The notes beneath the pieces are model-generated. The model did no database searches. It had not been told where the DNA came from and was given only the letters and a program-made list of their open reading frames with translations. Position numbers and translations under genes: made by a program. A stretch of DNA of 64,000 bases from Kosakonia quasisacchari (GTDB lineage: Bacteria; Pseudomonadota; Gammaproteobacteria; Enterobacterales; Enterobacteriaceae), in assembly GCF_004331415.1 (NCBI RefSeq), contig NZ_SJOP01000018.1, forward strand, positions 1 to 64,000, given 5' to 3'. Positions 32,938 to 41,529 of this stretch are shown one piece after another. The first letter of the stretch is position 1. Each line of letters opens with the position of its first letter.

Positions 32938-35331
32938 ATGTCAAAGCCAACGTTTAATAAAGCGGAATTTGAAACGGCTCTTACGCGCCAGTGGCAGCGT
33001 TTTGGGGTTCAGGCCGCGAATGACATGACAACCCATCAATGGTGGCAAGCGGTCAGCGGTGCGCTGGCGGATTTGTTGGCGGCGCAGCCCGCGCCCAAAG
33101 CGGCGAAAAAGCAGCGTCACGTCAACTATATCTCCATGGAGTTTTTGATTGGTCGCCTGACCGGCAACAATTTGTTGAATTTGGGCTGGTATCAGGGTGT
33201 CGGCGAGGTGCTGCAACACCACAACATTAATTTGACCGACCTGCTGGAAGAGGAGATCGATCCGGCGCTCGGCAACGGCGGTTTAGGACGCCTGGCGGCT
33301 TGCTTCCTCGATTCGATGGCCACCGTTGGTCAGTCGGCCACCGGTTACGGTCTGAACTATCAATACGGTTTGTTCCGCCAGTCTTTTGTTGACGGGCAAC
33401 AACACGAAGCGCCGGACGACTGGCACCGCCGCAGCTACCCATGGTTTAGCCATAACGAACAACTGGACGTGCAGGTCGGGATTGGCGGTAAAGTCAGCAA
33501 GGAAGGGCTCTGGCAACCCGCTTTTACGTTGATTGGTGAAGCCTGGGATCTGCCGGTCATCGGCTATCGCAATGGCGTAACACAGCCGCTGCGCCTGTGG
33601 CAGGCGACGCACGCGCACCCGTTTAACCTTACCAAATTTAACGATGGCGATTTTCTGCGTGCCGAACAAACCGGTATTGATGCGGAAAAGCTCACCAAAG
33701 TGCTCTACCCGAATGACAACCATCAGGCGGGCAAAAAGCTGCGTCTGATGCAGCAATATTTCCAGTGTGCCTGTTCGATAGCCGATATTCTGCGCCGCCA
33801 TCATCTTGCGGGGCGCAAGTTGGCGCAACTGCCGGACTATGAAGTTATTCAACTGAACGATACGCATCCGACCATCGCCATTCCTGAGCTGCTGCGGGTA
33901 TTGCTCGATGAACATCAACTGAGCTGGGAGGATGCGTGGGCGATCACCAGCCGCACTTTCGCCTATACCAACCATACGTTGATGCCTGAAGCGCTGGAGT
34001 GCTGGGACGAAACGCTGGTGAAAGCGCTGCTGCCGCGCCATATGCAAATCATTAAGCAGATTAACGACAAATTTAAAGTGCTGGTCGAGCAAACCTGGCC
34101 GGGCGACAAAGCGGTGTGGGCGAAGCTGGCGGTCGTGCATCACAAACAGGTGCGCATGGCGAACCTGTGCGTGGTTGGCGGTTTTGCGGTCAACGGTGTT
34201 GCGGCGCTGCACTCGGATCTGGTGGTGAAAGACCTGTTCCCGGAATACCACCAACTGTGGCCGGGCAAATTCCATAACGTCACCAATGGCATCACCCCGC
34301 GCCGCTGGATCAAACAGTGCAACCCGCAACTGGCTGCGCTGCTTGATAAGACGCTGAAAAAAGAGTGGGCCAACGATCTCGACCAATTGATTAACCTGGA
34401 GAAATACGCCGACGATGCGGCGTTCCGCAAACAGTACCGCGAGATTAAGCAGCACAACAAACAGCAACTGGCGGCGTTTGTGAAAGCGCGTACCGGCATA
34501 GACATTAACCCGCAAGCACTGTTCGATATTCAAATCAAGCGTTTGCACGAGTACAAACGCCAGCATCTTGGTTTGCTGCATATCATCGCGCTGTATAAAG
34601 AGATCCGCGAAAACCCGCAAACCGACCGCGTGCCGCGCGTGTTCCTGTTTGGCGCGAAAGCCGCGCCGGGGTACTACCTGGCGAAAAATATTATTTATGC
34701 CATCAATAAAGTGGCGGAAGTGATTAATCACGACGCCAGCATTGGCGACAAACTGAAGGTTGTCTTCCTGCCGGATTACTGTGTCTCGGCGGCGGAAAAA
34801 TTGATTCCGGCAGCGGACGTTTCCGAGCAGATCTCCACGGCCGGTAAAGAGGCATCTGGCACTGGCAACATGAAGCTGGCGCTGAATGGTGCGTTAACCG
34901 TCGGTACGCTGGACGGTGCCAACGTCGAGATTGCTGAGCAGGTGGGCGAGGAGAATATCTTTATCTTCGGTAACACCGTTGAGCAGGTGAAGGCGCTGAA
35001 AGCGAAAGGGTACGACCCGCTGAAGTGGCGCAAAAAAGACAAGCTTCTGGATGCGGTGCTGAAAGAGCTGGAAAGCGGTAAATACAGCGATGGCGATAAA
35101 CACGCATTCGACCAGATGCTGCACAGTATCGGCAAACAGGGCGGCGACCCGTATCTGGTGCTGGCGGATTTCGCTGATTACGTGGCCGCGCAAAAACGTG
35201 TCGATGTGCTCTACCGCGACCAGGAAGCCTGGACGCGCGCCGCGATCCTGAATACTGCGCGTTGCGGAATGTTTAGCTCCGACCGTTCGATTCGCGATTA
35301 TCAAACCCGTATCTGGCAGGCTAAACGCTAA
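32938..35331 (+). CDS. malP: Maltodextrin phosphorylase
   Basis: This enzyme releases glucose 1-phosphate from short maltodextrins. It has 797 residues, as in E. coli. The pyridoxal-phosphate lysine is Lys646 in EASGTGNMKLALNGALTVGT. I chose ATG 32938 (site AGGA, start MSKPTFNKAEFE), not the longer frame from 32776, which reads through the MalT boxes. It is the first gene of malPQ, activated by MalT. It is paralogous to GlgP in this window. Confidence 0.97.
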   Translation: MSKPTFNKAEFETALTRQWQRFGVQAANDMTTHQWWQAVSGALADLLAAQPAPKAAKKQRHVNYISMEFLIGRLTGNNLLNLGWYQGVGEVLQHHNINLTDLLEEEIDPALGNGGLGRLAACFLDSMATVGQSATGYGLNYQYGLFRQSFVDGQQHEAPDDWHRRSYPWFSHNEQLDVQVGIGGKVSKEGLWQPAFTLIGEAWDLPVIGYRNGVTQPLRLWQATHAHPFNLTKFNDGDFLRAEQTGIDAEKLTKVLYPNDNHQAGKKLRLMQQYFQCACSIADILRRHHLAGRKLAQLPDYEVIQLNDTHPTIAIPELLRVLLDEHQLSWEDAWAITSRTFAYTNHTLMPEALECWDETLVKALLPRHMQIIKQINDKFKVLVEQTWPGDKAVWAKLAVVHHKQVRMANLCVVGGFAVNGVAALHSDLVVKDLFPEYHQLWPGKFHNVTNGITPRRWIKQCNPQLAALLDKTLKKEWANDLDQLINLEKYADDAAFRKQYREIKQHNKQQLAAFVKARTGIDINPQALFDIQIKRLHEYKRQHLGLLHIIALYKEIRENPQTDRVPRVFLFGAKAAPGYYLAKNIIYAINKVAEVINHDASIGDKLKVVFLPDYCVSAAEKLIPAADVSEQISTAGKEASGTGNMKLALNGALTVGTLDGANVEIAEQVGEENIFIFGNTVEQVKALKAKGYDPLKWRKKDKLLDAVLKELESGKYSDGDKHAFDQMLHSIGKQGGDPYLVLADFADYVAAQKRVDVLYRDQEAWTRAAILNTARCGMFSSDRSIRDYQTRIWQAKR

Positions 35332-35340
35332 GGAAGGGCG

Positions 35341-37431
35341 ATGGAGAGTAAACGTCTGGAACAGGCCGCGCTGGCGGCGGGGATCAGCCCAAACTACATC
35401 AATGCGCACGGTAAACCGCAATCCATTACCATACAAACCAAGCAGCGCTTACTGGATGCAATGCATCCTGCGCCTGCGGTGGCGGTCAGCGCACCGCCAG
35501 TGCCAGTGGTGCAAGTGTTTATCCATGGCAAGAAAAAGGTGCTGCCGGTTGTCGGTAAAGGTGATTTCCAGTGGCAACTCACCACGGAAACCGGCAAGCA
35601 ATACCAGGGCGACGCGCGCGGTGGTGCTAATTTGCCACTGCCCACTGGTCTGCCGCTGGGTTATCACACGCTAACTGTGACGCAGAAAAATCAGCACTGG
35701 CAGTGCCGGGCGATTATCGCGCCGGCGCGTTGTTATGAACCTCAGGCGCTGCTCGACGGTAAGAAACTATGGGGCGCATGTGTGCAGCTCTACACCCTGC
35801 GTTCTGAGAGTAACTGGGGGATTGGCGATTTCGGCGATCTGAAAAAGATGCTCGGCGAGGTTGCTAGCCGCGGCGGCGCGTTTATCGGGCTTAACCCGAT
35901 TCATGCGCTCTATCCGGCAAACCCGGAGAGCGCCAGCCCGTACAGCCCGTCATCGCGCCGCTGGTTGAATGTTATCTATATCGATGTCAATGCGGTGGCG
36001 GATTTCCGCGACAGCGAAGAGGCGCAGGCCTGGTGGAACCTGTCCACGACGCGCGAAACGCTGCGAGCCGTCCGTGATGCACAGTGGGTGGATTACGCCA
36101 CCGTTACAGCGCTGAAACTGGAGGCGTTGCGCATGGCGTGGCTGCGCTTCCGCCAGCGCGCGGAGAGCGATGAGCAGGTTGTGGCGTTTCAGCGCTTTGT
36201 GCAGCAGGAAGGCGAAAGCCTTTACTGGCAAGCAGCGTTCGATGCCATTCATGCCAATCAGGTGAAGGAAGATGCGCTGCGCTGGGGCTGGCCGGTGTGG
36301 CCGGAAGGATTCCAGAACACGCATAGCCCAAAGGTGAAAGCGTTCTGCAAAGAGCATGCGGATGAGGTGAATTTCTACCTGTGGCTGCAATGGCTGGCTT
36401 ACACCCAGTTCGCCGATTGCTGGCAAACCAGCCAGGGGTACGCGATGCCGATTGGTCTGTACCGCGACCTGGCGGTGGGTGTTGCGGAAGGTGGCGCAGA
36501 AACCTGGTGCGATCGCGAGCTGTACTGCCTGAAGGCATCCGTCGGTGCGCCGCCAGATATTCTGGGCCCGCTGGGGCAAAACTGGGGCCTACCGCCGATG
36601 GATCCTCATGTGATCCACGCCCGTGCTTATGCGCCATTTATCGATCTGCTGCGTGCCAACATGGAAAATTGCGGTGCGCTGCGTATTGATCATGTGATGT
36701 CGATGCTGCGTCTGTGGTGGATCCCGTACGGTGAAACGGCGGATCACGGCGCGTATGTGCAGTACCCAGTCGATGACTTGCTCGCGATTCTCGCGCTGGA
36801 AAGCCAGCGTCATCAGTGCATGGTGATTGGTGAAGATCTGGGGACCGTACCGGTGGAGATCGTCGGTAAACTGCGCAGCAGCGGCGTTTACTCTTACAAA
36901 GTGCTCTACTTCGAAAACGATCATGAAAAAACGTTCCGCGCACCGCAGTCGTATCCGCAACAGTCAATGGCGGTGGCGACAACGCATGATCTCCCTACGC
37001 TACGCGGCTACTGGGAAAGCGGCGATTTGACGCTCGGTAAAACGTTGGGACTTTATCCTGATGAGGTTGTTTTACGCGGCTTGTATCAGGATCGCGAACT
37101 GGCGAAACAGGGGCTGCTCGATGCGCTTCATCAGTACGGCTGTTTGCCGCAGCGCGCCGGACATAAAGCCTCACGTACACCAATGACATCGGTGCTCAAT
37201 CGTGGAATGCAGCGTTATATCGCCGACAGCAACAGCGCGCTGTTGGGGCTGCAACCGGAAGACTGGCTCGATATGGCCGGGCCGGTAAATATTCCAGGCA
37301 CCAGCTATCAGTATAAAAACTGGCGGCGGAAGCTGGCGGTGTCGCTGGAGGCGATGTTTGCCGATGAAAAGGTCAATAAGTTATTAAAAGATCTCGACCG
37401 ACGTCGCAAAACGGCGGCAAAACGGAAATAA
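35341..37431 (+). CDS. malQ: 4-alpha-glucanotransferase (amylomaltase)
   Basis: This GH77 enzyme moves maltodextrinyl units between chains, supplying MalP with substrates and releasing glucose. It has 696 residues. Catalytic motifs are visible as ALRIDHVMSMLRLWWIP (nucleophile Asp), VIGEDLGTVP (Glu) and ATTHDLPTLRGYW (third Asp). It is nine bases after malP with site AAGGAAGG. Confidence 0.97.
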   Translation: MESKRLEQAALAAGISPNYINAHGKPQSITIQTKQRLLDAMHPAPAVAVSAPPVPVVQVFIHGKKKVLPVVGKGDFQWQLTTETGKQYQGDARGGANLPLPTGLPLGYHTLTVTQKNQHWQCRAIIAPARCYEPQALLDGKKLWGACVQLYTLRSESNWGIGDFGDLKKMLGEVASRGGAFIGLNPIHALYPANPESASPYSPSSRRWLNVIYIDVNAVADFRDSEEAQAWWNLSTTRETLRAVRDAQWVDYATVTALKLEALRMAWLRFRQRAESDEQVVAFQRFVQQEGESLYWQAAFDAIHANQVKEDALRWGWPVWPEGFQNTHSPKVKAFCKEHADEVNFYLWLQWLAYTQFADCWQTSQGYAMPIGLYRDLAVGVAEGGAETWCDRELYCLKASVGAPPDILGPLGQNWGLPPMDPHVIHARAYAPFIDLLRANMENCGALRIDHVMSMLRLWWIPYGETADHGAYVQYPVDDLLAILALESQRHQCMVIGEDLGTVPVEIVGKLRSSGVYSYKVLYFENDHEKTFRAPQSYPQQSMAVATTHDLPTLRGYWESGDLTLGKTLGLYPDEVVLRGLYQDRELAKQGLLDALHQYGCLPQRAGHKASRTPMTSVLNRGMQRYIADSNSALLGLQPEDWLDMAGPVNIPGTSYQYKNWRRKLAVSLEAMFADEKVNKLLKDLDRRRKTAAKRK

Positions 37432-37432
37432 A

Positions 37433-37458
37433 AAAAGGCCCGGTTATCCGGGCCTTTT
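37433..37458. terminator. malQ/gntT bidirectional terminator
   Basis: GGCCCGG ttat CCGGGCC (37437–37454), flanked by A and T runs, lies between convergent malQ and gntT and can end both transcripts. Confidence 0.9.
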
Positions 37459-37475
37459 CACGTGCAGCGACTGAA

Positions 37476-38792
37476 TTAAACCACCATGCCTAACAGCAGG
37501 CAGCCGATCAGGCCACAGAGCGAAATAATAGTTTCCAGTGCCGACCAGGAGCGCATGGTCTCGCCGATGGTCAGGTTGAAATACTCTTTGAACAGCCAGA
37601 AACCCGGATCGTTAACGTGAGAGAAAATCACACTACCGGAACCGACCGCAATCACCATCAATTCCGGGCTCACGCCTGTGGTGGCAATCAGCGGCGCCGC
37701 AATGCCACCGGCGGTGATTGCCGCAACGGTCGCGGAACCCAGCGCAATACGCAGCACTGCCGCAATTGACCACGCCATAAACAGCGGGGAGAGATTGGTG
37801 GAATGCATCATTGAGGCGATGTATTTATCTACGCCACTATCAACCAGAACCTGTTTGAACGCACCGCCACCGCCGATGATCAGCAACATCATGGCGATGA
37901 TTTTGATGGAGCTGGTCAGCGTTTCGTTGATGTCGTCCATCGAACGGCCACGGTTCAGACCGAAAGTGAAGACGGCAATCAGCACCGCAATCATGGTGGC
38001 CATGACCGGGTCGCCGAAGAACTCTGCGTAAGGCAGCAGCGCGTGGCCTTTCGGCAGCAGCATTTCTGCTACCGCACGCAGCGCCATCAGAACTACCGGT
38101 ACCAGTGACGTCCAGACGCTGACGCCAAAGCCCGGCATCTCTTCTTCAGTGAAGGTTTTCGCGTTGTAGAGACCTTCCGGGATCGGTTTATCAATGCTTT
38201 TCAGGAAACGCGCATAGACCGGGCCAGCCAGGATCACGGTTGGGATACCGAGCAGCGTACCGTAGAGCAGCGTTTTGCCCATATCAGCATGGAAAATGGT
38301 CGCAATCGCCGTTGGACCCGGGTGCGGAGGCAGGAAGCCGTGCGTCACTGACAGCGCTGCCGCCATCGGCACACCGACATACAGCAGCGGAATACGCGCG
38401 GACGCCGCGATGGTGAATACCAGCGGCAGCAGCAGTACGAAACCAACTTCATAGAACAGCGCGAAACCGACGGTAAAACCGGTCAGCACTACTGCCCATT
38501 GAATGTATTGGCGACCAAACTTTTCAATAAGCGTTGTGGCAATGCGCTGTGCACCGCCGCAGTCCGCCAGCATTTTGCCGAGCATGGCGCCAAAGCCCAT
38601 GATCAGCGCAAGGCTGCCCAGCGTACCGCCGACACCATTTTTAATGGATTTAATAACGGCATCGAGCGGCATGCCCTGCATCATTCCCACGGCGAGCGCC
38701 ACGAGGATCAGAGCGATAAATCCGTTCAGTTTGAAGCGGATCATTAACAGGAGTAAGAGAGCAACACCGATAGCGACAATGACTAATGGCAT
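37476..38792 (-). CDS. gntT: High-affinity gluconate transporter GntT
   Basis: This GntP-family gluconate:proton symporter has 438 residues, as in E. coli, and about 12 hydrophobic segments from PLVIVAIGVALLLLLMIRF onward. It is a paralogue of GntU. It is single, convergent with malQ, and has GntR-type operators upstream at 38813 and 38953, so gluconate induction by GntR is expected. Confidence 0.96.
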   Translation of the reverse strand: MPLVIVAIGVALLLLLMIRFKLNGFIALILVALAVGMMQGMPLDAVIKSIKNGVGGTLGSLALIMGFGAMLGKMLADCGGAQRIATTLIEKFGRQYIQWAVVLTGFTVGFALFYEVGFVLLLPLVFTIAASARIPLLYVGVPMAAALSVTHGFLPPHPGPTAIATIFHADMGKTLLYGTLLGIPTVILAGPVYARFLKSIDKPIPEGLYNAKTFTEEEMPGFGVSVWTSLVPVVLMALRAVAEMLLPKGHALLPYAEFFGDPVMATMIAVLIAVFTFGLNRGRSMDDINETLTSSIKIIAMMLLIIGGGGAFKQVLVDSGVDKYIASMMHSTNLSPLFMAWSIAAVLRIALGSATVAAITAGGIAAPLIATTGVSPELMVIAVGSGSVIFSHVNDPGFWLFKEYFNLTIGETMRSWSALETIISLCGLIGCLLLGMVV

Positions 38793-39152
38793 GATTTACC
38801 TGGCCTTTAATTTGTTATGGGTAACGTCAGTGTTTCTGGCAGCCGCTGAAAATTCCCGAAAGAGGAAAGAGCGAGCTGCGGCACCGTTGCGGCTGACATC
38901 CATTGCTAAAAATTGTAGTCGGATGTTTTTTAAGTTGTCGGTGCTGACAGGAATGATACGGGTAACATCTATGAAAAGAGAATCACTCTGGCGATCTAAA
39001 TGTAAGATCTGAGACATGCGTCATATTAACGCCGGGAAACTAAACACCAGGGAAAAGGGAAATAGGGGCAGGGAGATACGGGTAACACAAGGAGTAACTT
39101 TGTAGACCCGGCAAGCAGAACGCCGCCGGGCAATCTACAGCAGAAAGCAGGC
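38793..39152 (-). promoter_or_regulatory. gntT upstream region with three GntR-type sites
   Basis: The 360-base gap before nfuA holds no gene I can support. Read on the gntT strand it has ATGTTACCCGTATCAT (38953–38968), a near-perfect GntR operator. CGTTACCCATAACA (38813–38826) lies just upstream of the gntT start. A third, TGTGTTACCCGTATCT (39074–39089), lies 121 bases further up and shares a 13-base core with the first. E. coli gntT has two operators; the third is unexpected. Confidence 0.65.
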
Positions 39153-39728
39153 TTAGTAGTAAGAGTGCTCGCCGCGCTGGTGCTCGGTCAGATCGCGCAC
39201 GCCTTTCAGCTCCGGGAACTCGGTCAGCAGCTGCTTTTCGATACCCTCTTTCAGCGTGACGTCGACCATGGAGCAACCGTTACAGCCGCCGCCAAACTGC
39301 AGGATGGCGTAACCTTCATCGGTGATCTCCATCAGCGAAACACGACCGCCGTGACCAGCCAGTTGCGGGTTGATTTGTGACTGCAGCAAATACTCCACGC
39401 GCTCCATCAGCGGTGCGTCGTCGGATACTTTACGCATTTTGGCGTTCGGCGCTTTCAGCGTCAGCTGGGAACCCAACTGGTCGGTGACAAAATCGATTTC
39501 CGCATCTTCCAGATACGGCGCGCTCAGCTCATCGACATAGGCAACCAGTTGTTCAAACTTCAGCGCGGTGTCGGTGGCTTCAACCGCGTCCGGCGGGCAA
39601 TACGAGACGCCGCACTCAGCGTTTGGCGTGCCTGGGTTAATCACAAATACGCGGATTTGTGTCCCTTCTTCCTGATTTGCCAACAGTTTGACAAAGTGCG
39701 CTTGGGCAGCGTCGGAAATACGGATCAT
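39153..39728 (-). CDS. nfuA: Fe–S cluster carrier protein NfuA
   Basis: NfuA carries 4Fe-4S clusters to target proteins, especially under iron limitation or oxidative stress. It has 191 residues. A degenerate A-type domain (about 1–90) precedes the Nfu domain with the cluster ligands Cys149 and Cys152 in GGGCNGCSMVDV. It is almost identical to E. coli NfuA. A single gene, 58 bases from gntX on the same strand. Confidence 0.97.
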   Translation of the reverse strand: MIRISDAAQAHFVKLLANQEEGTQIRVFVINPGTPNAECGVSYCPPDAVEATDTALKFEQLVAYVDELSAPYLEDAEIDFVTDQLGSQLTLKAPNAKMRKVSDDAPLMERVEYLLQSQINPQLAGHGGRVSLMEITDEGYAILQFGGGCNGCSMVDVTLKEGIEKQLLTEFPELKGVRDLTEHQRGEHSYY

Positions 39729-39786
39729 AGCAATGGCCTAATAGTTGACTATTTTACTTGGTTATAATACGCCCATCATCGAGGGT

Positions 39787-40470
39787 CTACAAGGTTCGAC
39801 ACAGGCACCAGACCTGAACAGTTGCTGCGCCGCTGCGTAAAAGCAGCCGGGTGATTTCCGCAACGGTGCTGCCAGTTGTGACGACATCATCCACCACGAC
39901 GATATGGAGACCAGCGACCGGCAATTCAAGATGAAAGGCATTTTTCAGGTTCTGTTTGCGCAAACGGGCGTTGAGTTGGTGCTGAACAGGCGTTGCCCGC
40001 ACCCGGCGCAGCGCGACGGAAGCGTATGGGCATTGCAACCAATGCGTCAGCGCCCGGCACAGCAGATCACTTTGATTAAACCCTCTGCGCCACTGGCGAC
40101 GTGCATGCAGCGGTACGCTGAGGATCAGATCCGGCCTTTGCCAGTTCCCGCTGCGGCGCGCGTTTAACACGGCTAACAGCAGCAGACGTGCCAGCGCGCG
40201 GGCCATTTCCGGGCGAGGCAAAAATTTAAACTGCTGCACCAGCGGGCTAAGCGGTGGCGCGTAACGGCTGACGGCAATCAGCCGCTGCCAGGGCGGCGGT
40301 TTTTGCAGACAGCGCCCGCAGAGCATGTCGTCGCGAGCGGCAGGTAAACCGCACAAAGGGCAAACTTTTTCGCGCACTTTCATGGCGCGCGTGCAGCTTG
40401 AACAGATTCCCCACTGGCTCAGCATCAATGGCATTCCACATAGCCAGCATAAGCCCGGCACTGTTAGCAT
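39787..40470 (-). CDS. gntX: ComF-type phosphoribosyltransferase-like protein GntX
   Basis: This 227-residue protein has N-terminal zinc-type cysteine pairs (CWLCGMPL, CSSC, CPLCGLPA, CGRC) and a C-terminal phosphoribosyltransferase motif VVVDDVVTTGST. It is homologous to ComF of naturally competent bacteria, where ComF assists inward DNA transport. The name comes from an older link with gluconate uptake; the true role is unsettled. The start has a strong site, AAGGAGGT. It is divergent from bioH. Confidence 0.94.
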   Translation of the reverse strand: MLTVPGLCWLCGMPLMLSQWGICSSCTRAMKVREKVCPLCGLPAARDDMLCGRCLQKPPPWQRLIAVSRYAPPLSPLVQQFKFLPRPEMARALARLLLLAVLNARRSGNWQRPDLILSVPLHARRQWRRGFNQSDLLCRALTHWLQCPYASVALRRVRATPVQHQLNARLRKQNLKNAFHLELPVAGLHIVVVDDVVTTGSTVAEITRLLLRSGAATVQVWCLCRTL

Positions 40471-40508
40471 GTGCCACCTCCTTGTGTGAAAGAAGAGAAC
40501 GATAGCTG

Positions 40509-41282
40509 ATGAAGAACATCTGGTGGCAAACCAAAGGCGAGGGAAATTGTCATCTTGTGCTGCTGCACGGATGGGGGCTGAATGCTCAGGTCTGGGATTG
40601 CATTACGCCGGAACTGAGTTCGCAATTTACGCTGCATTTAGTGGATTTGCCGGGCTATGGCAGAAGCGAAGGGTTTGGCGCACTGGCGCTGCCGCAGATG
40701 GCAGAAATTGTGTTATCTCACGCGCCCCAGCAGGCAATTTGGCTGGGCTGGAGCCTGGGCGGTTTGGTGGCGAGCCAGATTGCGTTGCAATCACCCGAAC
40801 GCGTCAGCGCGCTGGTCACGGTTGCCTCATCGCCCTGTTTTAGCGCGCAGGGGGATTGGGCAGGTATCAAGCCAGCGGTGCTGGCCGGTTTCCAGCAGCA
40901 ATTGAGTGAGGATTTTCAGCGTACCGTTGAGCGTTTCCTGGCATTGCAGACGCTCGGCACCGAAACCGCAAGGCAGGATGCTCGCCAGCTTAAAAACGCG
41001 GTGCTGTCGCTTCCGATGCCGCTAACAGAAGTACTGAATGGCGGGCTGGAGATTTTAAAAACGGTGGATTTACGCGAAGCGCTTGGTGGACTGACGCTGC
41101 CATTTTTGCGTATGTATGGCCGCCTTGACGGGTTGGTGCCACGTAAAATCGTCCCGTTATTGGATGATATGTGGCCGCAGAGCGAGTCGTTGATCTTCCC
41201 GAAAGCGGCACATGCGCCGTTTGTTTCACACCCTGATGAATTCTGCGATGCGTTGCTGGCGCTGAAAGCCAGGCTCGTTTAA
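40509..41282 (+). CDS. bioH: Pimeloyl-ACP methyl ester esterase BioH
   Basis: This alpha/beta hydrolase frees pimeloyl-ACP from its methyl ester, the last step of pimelate synthesis for biotin. It has 257 residues. The nucleophile is Ser82 in GWSLGG, the acid lies in YGRLDGLVP and the histidine in KAAHAPF. Its stop overlaps the end of convergent feoC by four bases. Confidence 0.96.
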   Translation: MKNIWWQTKGEGNCHLVLLHGWGLNAQVWDCITPELSSQFTLHLVDLPGYGRSEGFGALALPQMAEIVLSHAPQQAIWLGWSLGGLVASQIALQSPERVSALVTVASSPCFSAQGDWAGIKPAVLAGFQQQLSEDFQRTVERFLALQTLGTETARQDARQLKNAVLSLPMPLTEVLNGGLEILKTVDLREALGGLTLPFLRMYGRLDGLVPRKIVPLLDDMWPQSESLIFPKAAHAPFVSHPDEFCDALLALKARLV

Positions 41283-41518
41283 CGCAGCGCCCACCATTCG
41301 CGGGAACAGGCGCTTTTCCCTTCCGGGCACTGTTTGCAGCTACCGGTTAAACAACCGGTAGCCTCTTCCTGAATACGCACCGCTTTGCCCATGGCTTCCA
41401 TACGATCGAGCATGGCGTCGATCATTGCACGCGGCGTGTGTAATGCGGCGCTCAGTTGCTGAGCCTCCATTCGGCCTTGCAACGCCAACAAGTCGCGCAC
41501 TTCAATTAACGACGCCAT
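41279..41518 (-). CDS. feoC: Ferrous iron transport accessory protein FeoC
   Basis: This 79-residue winged-helix protein is the small third partner of the Feo system; in Klebsiella it binds an Fe–S cluster and FeoB. Four cysteines lie in CLTGSCKQCPEGKSAC, with six residues between the last two as I recall for Klebsiella, against five in E. coli. I chose ATG 41518 (MASLIEVRD). It is 11 bases after feoB and is the last gene of feoABC. Confidence 0.93.
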   Translation of the reverse strand: MASLIEVRDLLALQGRMEAQQLSAALHTPRAMIDAMLDRMEAMGKAVRIQEEATGCLTGSCKQCPEGKSACSREWWALR

Positions 41519-41529
41519 TTTGTTGCTCC

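Noticed and set aside
33283..34731. Long minus-strand frame opposite malP (482 codons)
   Set aside because: Antisense of a GC-rich conserved gene; composition is not protein-like and malP is certain.
41279..41518. Changed cysteine spacing in FeoC as a novelty
   Set aside because: Six residues between the last two cysteines differs from E. coli but, as I recall, is the form found in Klebsiella FeoC.
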